A stretch of DNA of 6,894 nucleotides from Prevotella sp. UBA3294 (GTDB lineage Bacteria; Bacteroidota; Bacteroidia; Bacteroidales; Bacteroidaceae), in NCBI GenBank assembly GCA_002361535.1, contig DETG01000038.1, positions 1-6,894 of the forward strand. The letters run 5' to 3'. The notes beneath the pieces are model-generated. The model did not search any database and was not told the DNA's origin. It saw only the letters and a program-made list of their open reading frames with translations. The translations under genes and the position numbers were made by a program. Positions 1 to 6,419 of the stretch are shown piece after piece (position 1 is the stretch's first letter; every line of letters begins with the position of its first letter).

Positions 1-456
1 AACATCGAGATCATCGACCGCTTCTTCGCCGAGGATGAGGTTCAGGAGATCTGGCTTACTTTCAGCGATCCGCAGATGAAGAATCCGCGCAAACGTCTGA
101 CCTCTTCTTTCTTTTTAGAACGTTATCGTCGTTTCTTGATCAACGGAGGGATTATCCATCTGAAGACGGATTCGAATTTCCTCTTTACCTATACCACTTG
201 TCTGGTGGAGAAGAATCAATTGCCTTTGCTTTTACGTACAGAAGACCTCTATGGATCGGAGAATCCTGATGAGGTGGCTTCCTCTATCCAGACTTATTAT
301 GAGAATATGTGGATTGAACGCGGACTGAACATTCGGTATATGAAATTCCTACTGCCTCGGAATGGCGTGCTGGAGGAACCGGATGTTGAAATACCTTTGG
401 ATGATTACCGCAGCTATCGGCGCGATAAACGGAGTCCCAAGGAAACAGCGAAGTAG
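1..456 (+). CDS. trmB: tRNA (guanine-N7)-methyltransferase, C-terminal part (5'-truncated by window edge)
   Basis: The enzyme transfers a methyl group from S-adenosylmethionine to N7 of guanosine 46 in the variable loop of tRNAs, in the cytoplasm. The open frame enters from base 1 and gives 151 residues before TAG at 454-456. IWLTFSDPQ at residues 17-25 corresponds to the TrmB signature usually written FPDPWPK, with the key Asp at residue 23. It is followed by the basic KNPRKRLTS stretch and then [12 protein letters not shown], matching the conserved FKTDN..LFEY strand. The N-terminal half of the Rossmann fold, including the SAM glycine motif, lies outside the window. The signature differs from the commonest form (Ser for Pro, Gln-Met for Trp-Pro), as I would expect in Bacteroidetes versions, and I see no sign of decay. 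The ATG at 76 is internal and is not the start. The next gene begins 43 bp downstream on the same strand. Confidence 0.88.
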   Translation, partial: NIEIIDRFFAEDEVQEIWLTFSDPQMKNPRKRLTSSFFLERYRRFLINGGIIHLKTDSNFLFTYTTCLVEKNQLPLLLRTEDLYGSENPDEVASSIQTYYENMWIERGLNIRYMKFLLPRNGVLEEPDVEIPLDDYRSYRRDKRSPKETAK

Positions 457-499
457 AGCTTTCAAGTATATAAACGCAGATATATATTATAGTAAAACA

Positions 500-1357
500 A
501 TGAAAAAGATTCTATTAATGGTGGTTGCCGTCATGATGGCTACCATGAACATTTATGCACAGGAAGAGACTAAACCTGTTTATCTCACTACGGAGGAGTT
601 GCCAGACCTGATCAAGTGTCTGCCGGCACCTCCCGCGTTTGACAGTCCTGAATTTGCTAACGACATGATGCGTTATGCCTGGGGAAAACAGCAGCGCATT
701 GACCAGGAAAGGGCGGAGATAGCCAAGGGTGATGCCGTCTGGGATCCTATCGATGTCATGTTCCATCAGTTCGCCATACCTTTTGGTCTGGAGGTCACTG
801 CCGAGGATACCCCGGAGATCTACAAACTGCTCACCACGGCCATCTATACCACCGATCAGATGCGTGTGGCACCGAAGGCCTTCTATCATCGTCAGCGCCC
901 CTTTGAGCGTTTCGAAGATGCGATGCTCACGGGTGAGGAAGATGAATTGCGCGGTGAGGGCAGTTATCCCTCAGGACATACCATGCGCGGACAGATGTGT
1001 GCTTTGCTAATGTCACAGATTGCCCCACAGCAAACGGATACCCTCTTCTATCGTGCTTATATATACGGTCAGAGTCGTGTCATTGCCGGAGCACACTGGC
1101 AGAGTGATGTGGATGCCAGTCGTATAGGAGCCAGCATCGGTTTCTGTGCCCTTCAGGGCAGTGAGGCTTTCCGTGAGCAGATGAAGAAGGCACAGGCGGA
1201 ATATGCCGAGAAGACCAGTCAGGGTACTGGAGTGCGCAGAGCTGTTATCGTGGAGCACCCTGCTTCTGCCCGTACCTACCACGTCGATGGCATTTCTGCC
1301 AACGAAGTAAGTCGTGGTGCTTTGATTACGAATAGTAAGAAAGTCATCAGGAAGTAA
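500..1357 (+). CDS. Secreted PAP2-family acid phosphatase (class A non-specific acid phosphatase type)
   Basis: This is a predicted periplasmic enzyme that removes phosphate from organic phosphomonoesters through a phospho-histidine intermediate. The 285-residue product starts with a signal peptide: two lysines, a hydrophobic core at residues 4-18, and likely cleavage after IYA at residue 20. All three parts of the PAP2 signature are intact: K126-x6-R133-P134, P157-S158-G159-H160, and S192-R193-x5-H199-xxx-D203. His199 is the expected nucleophile and His160 the expected acid. The frame stays open upstream to an ATG at 362, but that start would overlap trmB and bury the signal peptide, so ATG 500 is chosen. 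The 43-bp gap after trmB is AT-rich and shows no clear Shine-Dalgarno site or TAnnTTTG element, so read-through from trmB is possible. About 60 residues follow the catalytic domain, ending in a basic tail. That makes it longer than typical PhoN/PhoC-type enzymes (roughly 230-250 residues). The substrate cannot be told from sequence. Confidence 0.92.
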   Translation: MKKILLMVVAVMMATMNIYAQEETKPVYLTTEELPDLIKCLPAPPAFDSPEFANDMMRYAWGKQQRIDQERAEIAKGDAVWDPIDVMFHQFAIPFGLEVTAEDTPEIYKLLTTAIYTTDQMRVAPKAFYHRQRPFERFEDAMLTGEEDELRGEGSYPSGHTMRGQMCALLMSQIAPQQTDTLFYRAYIYGQSRVIAGAHWQSDVDASRIGASIGFCALQGSEAFREQMKKAQAEYAEKTSQGTGVRRAVIVEHPASARTYHVDGISANEVSRGALITNSKKVIRK

Positions 1358-1389
1358 GGCATCTCCTGAATCCCTTCCTGATTTTCTGA

Positions 1390-1430
1390 CAGGTGTGTTG
1401 GTGCTGTTACATACAGTGCCAACACACCTG
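1390..1430 (+). terminator. Strong hairpin between convergent genes, probable terminator of the phosphatase transcript
   Basis: Arms 1390-1407 and 1413-1430 form an 18-bp stem around the 5-nt loop 1408-1412, starting 32 nt after the phosphatase stop. In + strand RNA the pairing is unbroken, with two G-U wobbles (1402/1418 and 1403/1417). In - strand RNA the same positions become A-C mismatches, so the element appears tuned for rightward transcripts. There is no real T-run after it (ctctcgtatt), so it may act as an mRNA 3'-end stabiliser or a weak terminator rather than a classical intrinsic one. The ald stop at 1439-1441 lies only 9 nt beyond, so leftward ald transcripts also end across it. 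Confidence 0.65.
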
Positions 1431-1438
1431 CTCTCGTA

Positions 1439-2539
1439 TTAAGTCAGTGGTGAGTACTCCATCCCGAACACTTTGGCCACAGCCTCGTAGGTGATTTTCC
1501 CATCCACGATATTGACTCCCTTTCGGAGAGCCTCATCATCGGCACATGCCTTTTCCCATCCTTTGTCAGCCAGTGCCAGGACATAACGTAGTGTGGCATT
1601 GGTAAGGGCAATGGTGGATGTGTTTGGTACAGCACCGGGGATATTGGCCACGGCATAGTGGACGATACCGTCAACTATATAAACGGGATCACTGTGCTTG
1701 GTGGGGTGGGAGGTCTCGAAGCAACCGCCTTGGTCGATGGCCACGTCAACGAGTACCGTGCCCGGTTCCATCAGTTTCAGCATGTCCTTTGTGATCAGAT
1801 GAGGGGTGGCATCTCCAGGAATCAGCACAGAACCGATCACGATGTCAACGGTGGGCAGCTCCTGTCGGATATTGTGTTCTGTAGAGTAGAGCGTATGGAC
1901 CTGTGGCATATCGGCAGCTAAGCGTTTCAGACGGGGCAGGGAGATATCGGTGATGGTGACATCCGCTCCCATACCGATGGCGATACGGGCGGCAGCTTCG
2001 CCAACGGTACCACCGCCAAGGACAAGCACTTTGGCGGGCTTGACACCGGGGACGCCAGCCATGAGCTTTCCCTTTCCCCCTTGGGTCTTCTGCAGGTAGT
2101 AGGCACCGTTCTGCGTAGCCATGCGCCCTGCCACCTCACTCATGGGGATCAGCAGGGGGAGGGATCGGTCTTTCATCTCCACCGTCTCATAGGCAATACA
2201 GGTCGCACCACTTGCCAGCATGGCCTCTGTGAGTTCTCGTTCACAGGCGAAATGGAAGTAAGTGAACAAAACCTGTCCTTTTCGAACTAAAGGATATTCC
2301 GGAGCGATGGGCTCCTTCACCTTGACAATCATGTCGGCCTTGGCATACACATCCTCTATCTTAGGCAGGATGGAGGCTCCGACGGCCTGATACTGTTCAT
2401 CGTGGAATCCACTGCCTTCGCCAGCCGTATGCTGTACGAAGACTTCATGCCCGTGCTTCACCAGTTCAGCTACGCCGGCGGGGGTCATGCCTACACGATT
2501 CTCATTGTCTTTGATCTCTTTTGGAATTCCTACTTTCAT
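1439..2539 (-). CDS. ald: Alanine dehydrogenase (NAD-dependent)
   Basis: A cytoplasmic enzyme that reversibly deaminates L-alanine to pyruvate and ammonia with NAD+, linking amino-acid catabolism to central carbon metabolism. The 366-residue product has the full family length (about 370). Pyruvate-site residues sit at the same numbers as in characterised Ald proteins: Arg15 in NENRVG, Lys75 in VKVKEP and His96 in YFHFA. The nucleotide-binding loop is GGGTVG at 175-180. Asp198 closes the second strand of the Rossmann fold, which fits preference for NAD over NADP. Asp269 in [12 protein letters not shown] is the expected catalytic aspartate. The ATG at 2539 gives the canonical MKVGIPKE start and lies about 34 nt after a clear -7 promoter element, with no good Shine-Dalgarno site. 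It is probably monocistronic: terminator and promoter upstream, convergent phosphatase gene downstream. No lrp-like regulator gene is adjacent. Confidence 0.97.
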   Translation of the reverse strand: MKVGIPKEIKDNENRVGMTPAGVAELVKHGHEVFVQHTAGEGSGFHDEQYQAVGASILPKIEDVYAKADMIVKVKEPIAPEYPLVRKGQVLFTYFHFACERELTEAMLASGATCIAYETVEMKDRSLPLLIPMSEVAGRMATQNGAYYLQKTQGGKGKLMAGVPGVKPAKVLVLGGGTVGEAAARIAIGMGADVTITDISLPRLKRLAADMPQVHTLYSTEHNIRQELPTVDIVIGSVLIPGDATPHLITKDMLKLMEPGTVLVDVAIDQGGCFETSHPTKHSDPVYIVDGIVHYAVANIPGAVPNTSTIALTNATLRYVLALADKGWEKACADDEALRKGVNIVDGKITYEAVAKVFGMEYSPLT

Positions 2540-2572
2540 AAGCGTATCATTTAGGGTTAGTAGTTACATCCG

Positions 2573-2580
2573 CAAAGATA
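2573..2580 (-). promoter_or_regulatory. Bacteroidetes -7 promoter element for ald
   Basis: Read on the - strand this is TATCTTTG, a perfect match to the Bacteroidetes consensus TAnnTTTG recognised by the primary sigma factor of that phylum. The ald ATG lies 33 nt downstream, giving a leader of roughly 25-30 nt. The expected -33 TTTG position falls inside the upstream terminator hairpin, and I see no good match there. The element begins right after the terminator's last base, so termination of the receptor transcript and initiation at ald use adjoining DNA. Confidence 0.75.
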
Positions 2581-2625
2581 CAAAAAAAATGGATACGTTG
2601 TTTCGCATCGTATCCATTTTTTTTG
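2581..2625 (-). terminator. Intrinsic terminator of the TonB-dependent receptor gene
   Basis: Arms 2581-2597 and 2609-2625 form a perfect 17-bp stem with an 11-nt loop (2598-2608). In the leftward transcript it reads A8, a stem containing TGGATACG, the loop, CGTATCCA, then T8. The stem begins 4 nt after the receptor's TAA stop (2630-2632). The A8/T8 symmetry means it could also stop rightward transcription. Confidence 0.93.
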
Positions 2626-2629
2626 TTCA

Positions 2630-4939
2630 TTAATGAAAGAAAGGTAGTATCAGCTTCAGTCCGATGTTCCGTCCCATATTATAGACACCCTTCCGTCCTG
2701 TCACCGTGTTCTCTTCTGCATACTTCAGACGGCTCAAATGGTTTTGGTAAGCACGGTCGAAGATATTGTTGGCAAAGAGATACAAAGAGGCAACTTTCCG
2801 TCCGTGGTACAGGAGGTCTGTTCCTGCAAAGAGATTAAATAAGGTGTACGATGGGGTAGGCGTCTCGGTATCGTAGGCTGCCAAGACATGATCCTGTTTC
2901 AGGTTACAATCCATTTCAATACTCGCATAGGTATTGTTGAGTACCTTTCCGTCTCGGATGAAATCATATCGGAGCGTAGATAGCCAGTGGGGTGCCGGGG
3001 TGAATGGCAAGTACTTACTCTCGGCGGTCTGGTGCAGCTGCACGCTGTTTACATAAGAGAAGGTATTCTCAAAATGAAGTCTTTCCACAGGATGGATGTC
3101 AGCCATCACCTCTCCGCCGATGATGCGTGCATCACCAGAGGTATATTGGTAAACGGGAACATCCTCGATGATCTCATTACCTTTCCGCTGGAGGAAAATG
3201 TAATGACTGATGCGGTTGGCAAAGAGGGACACCTGGGTGGAGATGATGTCTGAGGAGTAGTCGAATCCGGCATCCAACTGCCAGCTCTGCTCTGCCTTGA
3301 GTCCCGAGTTACCGAGCTCATAGCGTAGCGTTCCTTCATGTTCACCGTTGCTTCCCAGCTCACTCATGTTGGGAGCGCGGAAACCTCGTGACAGGTTGAT
3401 GCGGAAATTCATCTGGTCGTTGATGTTGTAGATAGCCCCTAAGCTTCCCGTCATTCCATTAAAGGTACGTGAGAATTGTGTGAACCGTTCCTCTCCGTCT
3501 TCTGTCAAGGGATGACTGTGCAAATGACGGCTGTCATACCTGACACCAGCACTCACATGCCAGTTACCGAAAGAACGGCATGTCGTGGCAAAGACACCCA
3601 CGTCGAAGAGGTTGTAAGCAGGAATCAGGAATTCATCTCCCATGTTCTCCGAACGTTGGTACATACCATTGACACCGAAAGCACTCTTCCATCCGTCCCA
3701 GACGGTTGACTGATAGTGAAGATCGTAGTTGAGGGTGTGGAGCTTGAAGTCAAGTCCACTCTCCTCGGCGCTCTCTTCATATTCCTCACGTCGGTTCTGC
3801 TGATAGCCCACCAGTATCTTCAGGGAACCGTTACCCAGCAGGACGGAGTTGTCCCACACCGCTTTGTAATGGTGTATTTGCTGGAAGGGTAGCATCTTTC
3901 CATAGCTCTTCCCGTCATTGTCTGATACCAGTTCTCCTGTAGCCTCATCCCTCTCACCTTCCACGATACCGGGTGTGAGATGGTAATATGACAGTTTGAG
4001 ATGGGAGTATCCCCAGACACGGTTGATGCCCATCATACCCGTCAGTGCCCTTTCCCTGAAACGGCTGTTGGGCACATATCCGTCATATCGGTTCTTGTAG
4101 TCGTGAGCCATTTTCTCACTCCATCGCCAGTTCCATACCAGTCCGCCCTGATTCCCTGCATGGTTGATGGAATAGTCGAACAGTCCGTTGTTTGTCTGGT
4201 ATTCAGAGCTGACTTCTCCAAACATGGTGCCTTTGGGCATGACAGGCTCATCGTGGAAGATCAGCACTCCCGCCATGGCATCAGAGCCATAGACCAGACT
4301 GGCCGGTCCCTTCAGGATCTCTACGGAGTGCACGCTCTGGGCATCGATCTCAATGCCATGCTCATCCCCCCATTGCTGTCCTTCCTGCCGGATTCCGTCG
4401 TTCACCACGAGAATGCGGTTGTACCCCAATCCGCGGATGACGGGTTTGGAGATGCCGCTTCCGGTGGTAATCTGTGACACGCCAGGCTGTTTCGCTAATG
4501 CATCAATGATGTTGGTGGATGGTGTGGCCTGTAGTTCACGGGGAGAGACAACGGCAACAGGGGATGGGGAGTTCTTAAGGAGCTCCGTTCCCGTGAGTCC
4601 CGTTACCACCACTTCATTGATCATGGCATTGGCTTCTTTCAAGACGAAGTCCATCCGGTGCACCGTGCGCAGGTCAATGGTACGGATCAACGTCTGGTGT
4701 CCTACATAACTCACTTGTATGGTTGTGCTGATAGCGGGGAGCCCGGTAATGGCATACTCTCCGTCCTCATTGGTGATCGTCCCCTCCTTCAGCTCAGGGA
4801 AATAAATGCTGACGCCTATCAGGGGCATCTTGTCGATGTCATCGGTTACTTTACCCGACAACGAGGCTTTGCCTACTGCTGTATCCGCCCATCCACAGGT
4901 GCACATACAGAGCAGCAAAGCGATGAATTGTATCTTCAT
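2630..4939 (-). CDS. TonB-dependent outer-membrane receptor with N-terminal carboxypeptidase-regulatory-like domain; metal or metal-complex uptake suspected
   Basis: A 22-stranded-barrel type receptor that imports a scarce ligand across the outer membrane using TonB/ExbBD energy. The 769-residue product has a signal peptide (residues 1-18, cleavage probably after GWA). A carboxypeptidase-regulatory-like domain follows at about 26-101 (SGKVTD...PLIGVSI...TNEDGEYAI). A possible TonB-interaction segment is INEVVVTG (107-114). The plug domain spans about 120-230, with IRGLGYNRILVVNDG (168-182) and the conserved EILKGPASLVYGSDAMAGV (207-225). The barrel contains GFRAPNMSELGSNGEHEGTL and ANRISHYIFLQ and ends in hydrophobic ILPFFH. 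No SusD homologue follows, so this is not a SusC-type glycan importer. The plug and the GFRAP...GEHEG...YELGN block remind me of ZnuD-like and heme-type receptors, but no substrate motif is decisive. The ATG is preceded by an A/G-rich stretch (AAAAGAAGAAG). The gene lies 101 bp after the Cys/His-rich membrane protein gene, is probably co-transcribed with it, and ends at a strong terminator. Confidence 0.95.
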   Translation of the reverse strand: MKIQFIALLLCMCTCGWADTAVGKASLSGKVTDDIDKMPLIGVSIYFPELKEGTITNEDGEYAITGLPAISTTIQVSYVGHQTLIRTIDLRTVHRMDFVLKEANAMINEVVVTGLTGTELLKNSPSPVAVVSPRELQATPSTNIIDALAKQPGVSQITTGSGISKPVIRGLGYNRILVVNDGIRQEGQQWGDEHGIEIDAQSVHSVEILKGPASLVYGSDAMAGVLIFHDEPVMPKGTMFGEVSSEYQTNNGLFDYSINHAGNQGGLVWNWRWSEKMAHDYKNRYDGYVPNSRFRERALTGMMGINRVWGYSHLKLSYYHLTPGIVEGERDEATGELVSDNDGKSYGKMLPFQQIHHYKAVWDNSVLLGNGSLKILVGYQQNRREEYEESAEESGLDFKLHTLNYDLHYQSTVWDGWKSAFGVNGMYQRSENMGDEFLIPAYNLFDVGVFATTCRSFGNWHVSAGVRYDSRHLHSHPLTEDGEERFTQFSRTFNGMTGSLGAIYNINDQMNFRINLSRGFRAPNMSELGSNGEHEGTLRYELGNSGLKAEQSWQLDAGFDYSSDIISTQVSLFANRISHYIFLQRKGNEIIEDVPVYQYTSGDARIIGGEVMADIHPVERLHFENTFSYVNSVQLHQTAESKYLPFTPAPHWLSTLRYDFIRDGKVLNNTYASIEMDCNLKQDHVLAAYDTETPTPSYTLFNLFAGTDLLYHGRKVASLYLFANNIFDRAYQNHLSRLKYAEENTVTGRKGVYNMGRNIGLKLILPFFH

Positions 4940-4967
4940 TGCTTCTTCTTTTGTTGATGAATGGTCT

Positions 4968-5019
4968 AACTTTCATGCCGCATTCCTCGTAATGCGAGCA
5001 TGTGGACTGTCAGAAAGTT
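4968..5019 (-). promoter_or_regulatory. Structured intercistronic element in front of the receptor gene
   Basis: Within the 101-bp gap, cgcatt (4979-4984) and aatgcg (4991-4996) pair around a 6-nt loop. The pairing extends through 4974-4978 with 4998-5002, leaving one bulged base at 4997, for 11 bp in total. An outer 7-bp stem, 4968-4974 with 5013-5019, encloses it (base 4974 can join only one of the two stems). The hairpin ends about 30-35 nt before the receptor ATG and is not followed by a T-run in the leftward transcript, so it is not a terminator. An 8-bp direct repeat, gtctaact, flanks it at 4964-4971 and 5025-5032. It could stabilise the receptor mRNA, modulate its translation, or bind a regulator. 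I recognise no known riboswitch class. Confidence 0.5.
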
Positions 5020-5040
5020 GAATTGTCTAACTCTTGATGT

Positions 5041-5406
5041 CTATTTCACAAAAGAAGAAGGCGGTGCGCGAAGCATGATGCAAGGTGTCTGCCTTGCGAC
5101 AGCACTGCTGGGAACGGTGTGGCAGGATACCTTGCGGGTAAAGAAATAAAAAGTGAACGCCAGCAATGCTGGTAATAAATAAGGTAGGGTACTGAACTGA
5201 CACAGCAGACAGTCATCTACCGAAAGGGAATGCGAGGTGAAATGTCCTCCATGAGGAACATGATGGATACATTCCACACAACTACCTTCTTCCATCGCCC
5301 CTGTCTGATGACGATGCAATGAAGTGGCAATGAGCATCGGGATGAACACTGCCAGCAGGATTTGCGCAAAGATCTGTCTGCGTTGTTTGATGTGAAACTG
5401 TACCAT
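5041..5406 (-). CDS. Small two-helix membrane protein with a Cys/His-rich periplasmic loop (family name not certain)
   Basis: I recognise the type (a small protein found next to TonB-dependent receptors in Bacteroidetes) but not a certain family name. The 121 residues begin with a basic end (KQRRQ, 7-11), then a hydrophobic helix at about 12-29, a hydrophilic loop at 30-71, a second helix at about 74-89, and a basic R91-K92 followed by a polar tail. The positive-inside rule puts the loop in the periplasm. The loop carries eleven possible metal ligands: H31, H33, C43, C46, H48, H49, H52, H55, H59, C66 and C69, including a CxxC at 43-46 and another (CLLC) at 66-69. That suggests binding of zinc, copper or another soft metal, or of heme. 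The receptor gene follows after 101 bp with no promoter in between, so the two probably form an operon. The ATG at 5406 lies very close to the -7 element at 5415-5422, implying a very short or absent leader. The next ATG (codon 24) would remove the first helix. Confidence 0.8.
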   Translation of the reverse strand: MVQFHIKQRRQIFAQILLAVFIPMLIATSLHRHQTGAMEEGSCVECIHHVPHGGHFTSHSLSVDDCLLCQFSTLPYLLPALLAFTFYFFTRKVSCHTVPSSAVARQTPCIMLRAPPSSFVK

Positions 5407-5414
5407 TCCGCTTG

Positions 5415-5444
5415 CAAAGGTACTACGAAATGGTCAAAATCAAG
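5415..5444 (-). promoter_or_regulatory. Bacteroidetes promoter for the Cys/His protein-receptor operon
   Basis: On the - strand the -7 element is TACCTTTG (5422 down to 5415), a perfect TAnnTTTG. A -33-like CTTG (5444-5441) lies 18 nt upstream of it. Transcription should start about 5-9 nt after the -7 element, at roughly 5406-5410, which is at or just before the ATG at 5406. No other TAnnTTTG match occurs in the gap before the receptor gene. Confidence 0.65.
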
Positions 5445-5471
5445 AATTATTTGAAAGAAATCATGCAAAAA

Positions 5472-6140
5472 CTATAACAAACGGGCAATCTGACGGTCGG
5501 TGGCCTCGGGTAACAGTTGCTCGAAATGCGACTTAATCCGCCGGAACGATTCCTCGGCGCTCCGGGCACACTGACAAGCCTCCCTGCCTAAGAGCTGTTC
5601 GGGTAATGCCAGCAACGACCATCCCCAGCCGTATTCCCTGTTGTGTTTGTCACGGGGGTAGATGAAATCCTCTGTCACGATACGGCATTCCATCTGCAGA
5701 CGGGTGATGTAGCTGTCGAACTTACTGCGCATCTTCGGACCAGTGAACCCGCAGGCGGCACGCAGCTCGCGTGTGATCATACTGCCTCGTTCCTGCAAGG
5801 TGAAGAGAATGGCTTCTTCTATACTGCCACTCTCGGGCTCCGCACTCCTGTTCCGACGGTAGTTGCAGAAGTCGGGCCACCACTCCTTACTGATAAAGCC
5901 TGCCTTGCCGGCAAAGAACTTGCCATACACACAATCGCCCTCGGTGATGATCTCACCTTTCCATTTCCACAACGGCCAGTCCCAACCACCGTCGGGGAAC
6001 ACCACATAACGGCAGTCGTCTGCCACAACGGCCTCTGCGGAAAAGCCACGAATCTCACCTTCCAACAGGGGAAGGAATCCTACTTGCTGGATGTATGTGA
6101 CCAGCTGGGCGGCTGTATATATCTCTGAACTACTCATCAT
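5472..6140 (-). CDS. AlkZ-related winged-helix protein, function unknown
   Basis: A 222-residue soluble protein without signal peptide or membrane helix. It resembles proteins annotated as AlkZ-related in Bacteroidetes and Firmicutes, shorter than the AlkZ/YcaQ DNA glycosylases (roughly 350-400 residues), which unhook interstrand crosslinks. A Trp-rich block at 48-60 (FPDGGWDWPLWKW) is followed by YGKFFAGKAGFISKEWWPDF (72-91) and NYRR (93-96). Residues about 105-160 look like a winged helix-turn-helix, with the ITREL...GFTGPKMRSKFDSYITRLQ recognition region and a basic patch. GWGWSLL follows at 171-177. Nucleic-acid binding is plausible but glycosylase activity cannot be assumed. The frame stays open to a TTG at 6158, but that codon lies inside the -7 promoter element, so ATG 6140 (or the adjoining ATG 6137) is the start, behind an A/G-rich AAAGAAAAGAA leader. 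The gene ends 65 bp before the Cys/His protein, which has its own promoter, so a shared role is not implied. Confidence 0.82.
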   Translation of the reverse strand: MMSSSEIYTAAQLVTYIQQVGFLPLLEGEIRGFSAEAVVADDCRYVVFPDGGWDWPLWKWKGEIITEGDCVYGKFFAGKAGFISKEWWPDFCNYRRNRSAEPESGSIEEAILFTLQERGSMITRELRAACGFTGPKMRSKFDSYITRLQMECRIVTEDFIYPRDKHNREYGWGWSLLALPEQLLGREACQCARSAEESFRRIKSHFEQLLPEATDRQIARLL

Positions 6141-6155
6141 TTCTTTTCTTTGTTG

Positions 6156-6187
6156 CAAAATTAGTTCTTTTTGATGAGATCGCGAAA
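6156..6187 (-). promoter_or_regulatory. Bacteroidetes promoter for the AlkZ-related gene
   Basis: On the - strand, TAATTTTG (6163 down to 6156) matches TAnnTTTG perfectly. TTTC (6187-6184), one base off the -33 TTTG, lies 20 nt upstream. The start point should be near 6150, giving a leader of about 10 nt before ATG 6140. This promoter rules out the TTG at 6158 as the start codon. Confidence 0.7.
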
Positions 6188-6239
6188 CTTTCAGTTGTTT
6201 TTTTTACTGTGACTATTGGCTATCGTGAGGTTGTATGGC

Positions 6240-6336
6240 TTTTCTTTGGTATAAAAGAAAACTTTGTTTATTCATTCTTTTCTTTGGTGCAAAGAAAACT
6301 TCTCTGTCACTCTTTTCTTTGGCGCAAAGAAAAGAG
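6240..6336. repeat. Three copies of a TTTTCTTTG-type palindrome
   Basis: Copy 1 has arms 6240-6247/6254-6261 (8 bp, loop ggtata). Copy 2 has arms 6278-6286/6290-6298 (9 bp, loop gtg). Copy 3 has arms 6310-6321/6325-6336 (12 bp, loop gcg). The shared core is TTTTCTTTGGYGCAAAGAAAA, degenerate in copy 1. Copies begin about 38 and then 35 bp apart. Copies 2 and 3 differ in the loop while the arms are kept. This resembles a dispersed extragenic palindrome family rather than a promoter. Confidence 0.8.
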
Positions 6337-6363
6337 ACAAAAGAAACATCCACCCCAACCCGT

Positions 6364-6383
6364 CCTTCCCCTATATGGGAAGG
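6364..6383. repeat. CCTTCCC/GGGAAGG hairpin
   Basis: Arms 6364-6370 and 6377-6383 pair perfectly over 7 bp around the loop ctatat. The stem is a variant of the CCCTCCC/GGGAGGG palindromes found further right, and like them it is preceded by C-rich sequence (ccaccccaaccc). Confidence 0.6.
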
Positions 6384-6419
6384 CTCAACCGCTCCTACTC
6401 GTCGCTCTTTCACTAAGGT

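Noticed and set aside
362..499. Upstream extension of the phosphatase reading frame to ATG 362
   Set aside because: It would overlap trmB by 95 bp and place 46 unlikely residues before a clear signal peptide that starts at ATG 500.
4001..4477. Rightward 158-codon open frame inside the receptor gene
   Set aside because: It is antisense to a highly conserved receptor plug/barrel coding region and has no recognisable domain, so it is a shadow of the real gene.
2630..4939. SusC-type polysaccharide utilisation receptor
   Set aside because: At 769 residues it is shorter than typical SusC proteins (about 1000), and no SusD-like lipoprotein or glycan enzyme gene follows it.
4974..5002. Intrinsic terminator between the small membrane protein and the receptor
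   Set aside because: The hairpin is strong but is followed by AAAGTTAGACC, not a T-run, in the leftward transcript, and the receptor has no promoter of its own after it.
5643..6128. Rightward 161-codon open frame opposite the AlkZ-related gene
   Set aside because: The leftward frame carries conserved family motifs and a promoter. The rightward frame has neither.
6141..6158. TTG start at 6158 for the AlkZ-related protein
   Set aside because: The TTG is part of the -7 promoter element TAATTTTG, so it would not be in the transcript. ATG 6140 has a suitable short leader.
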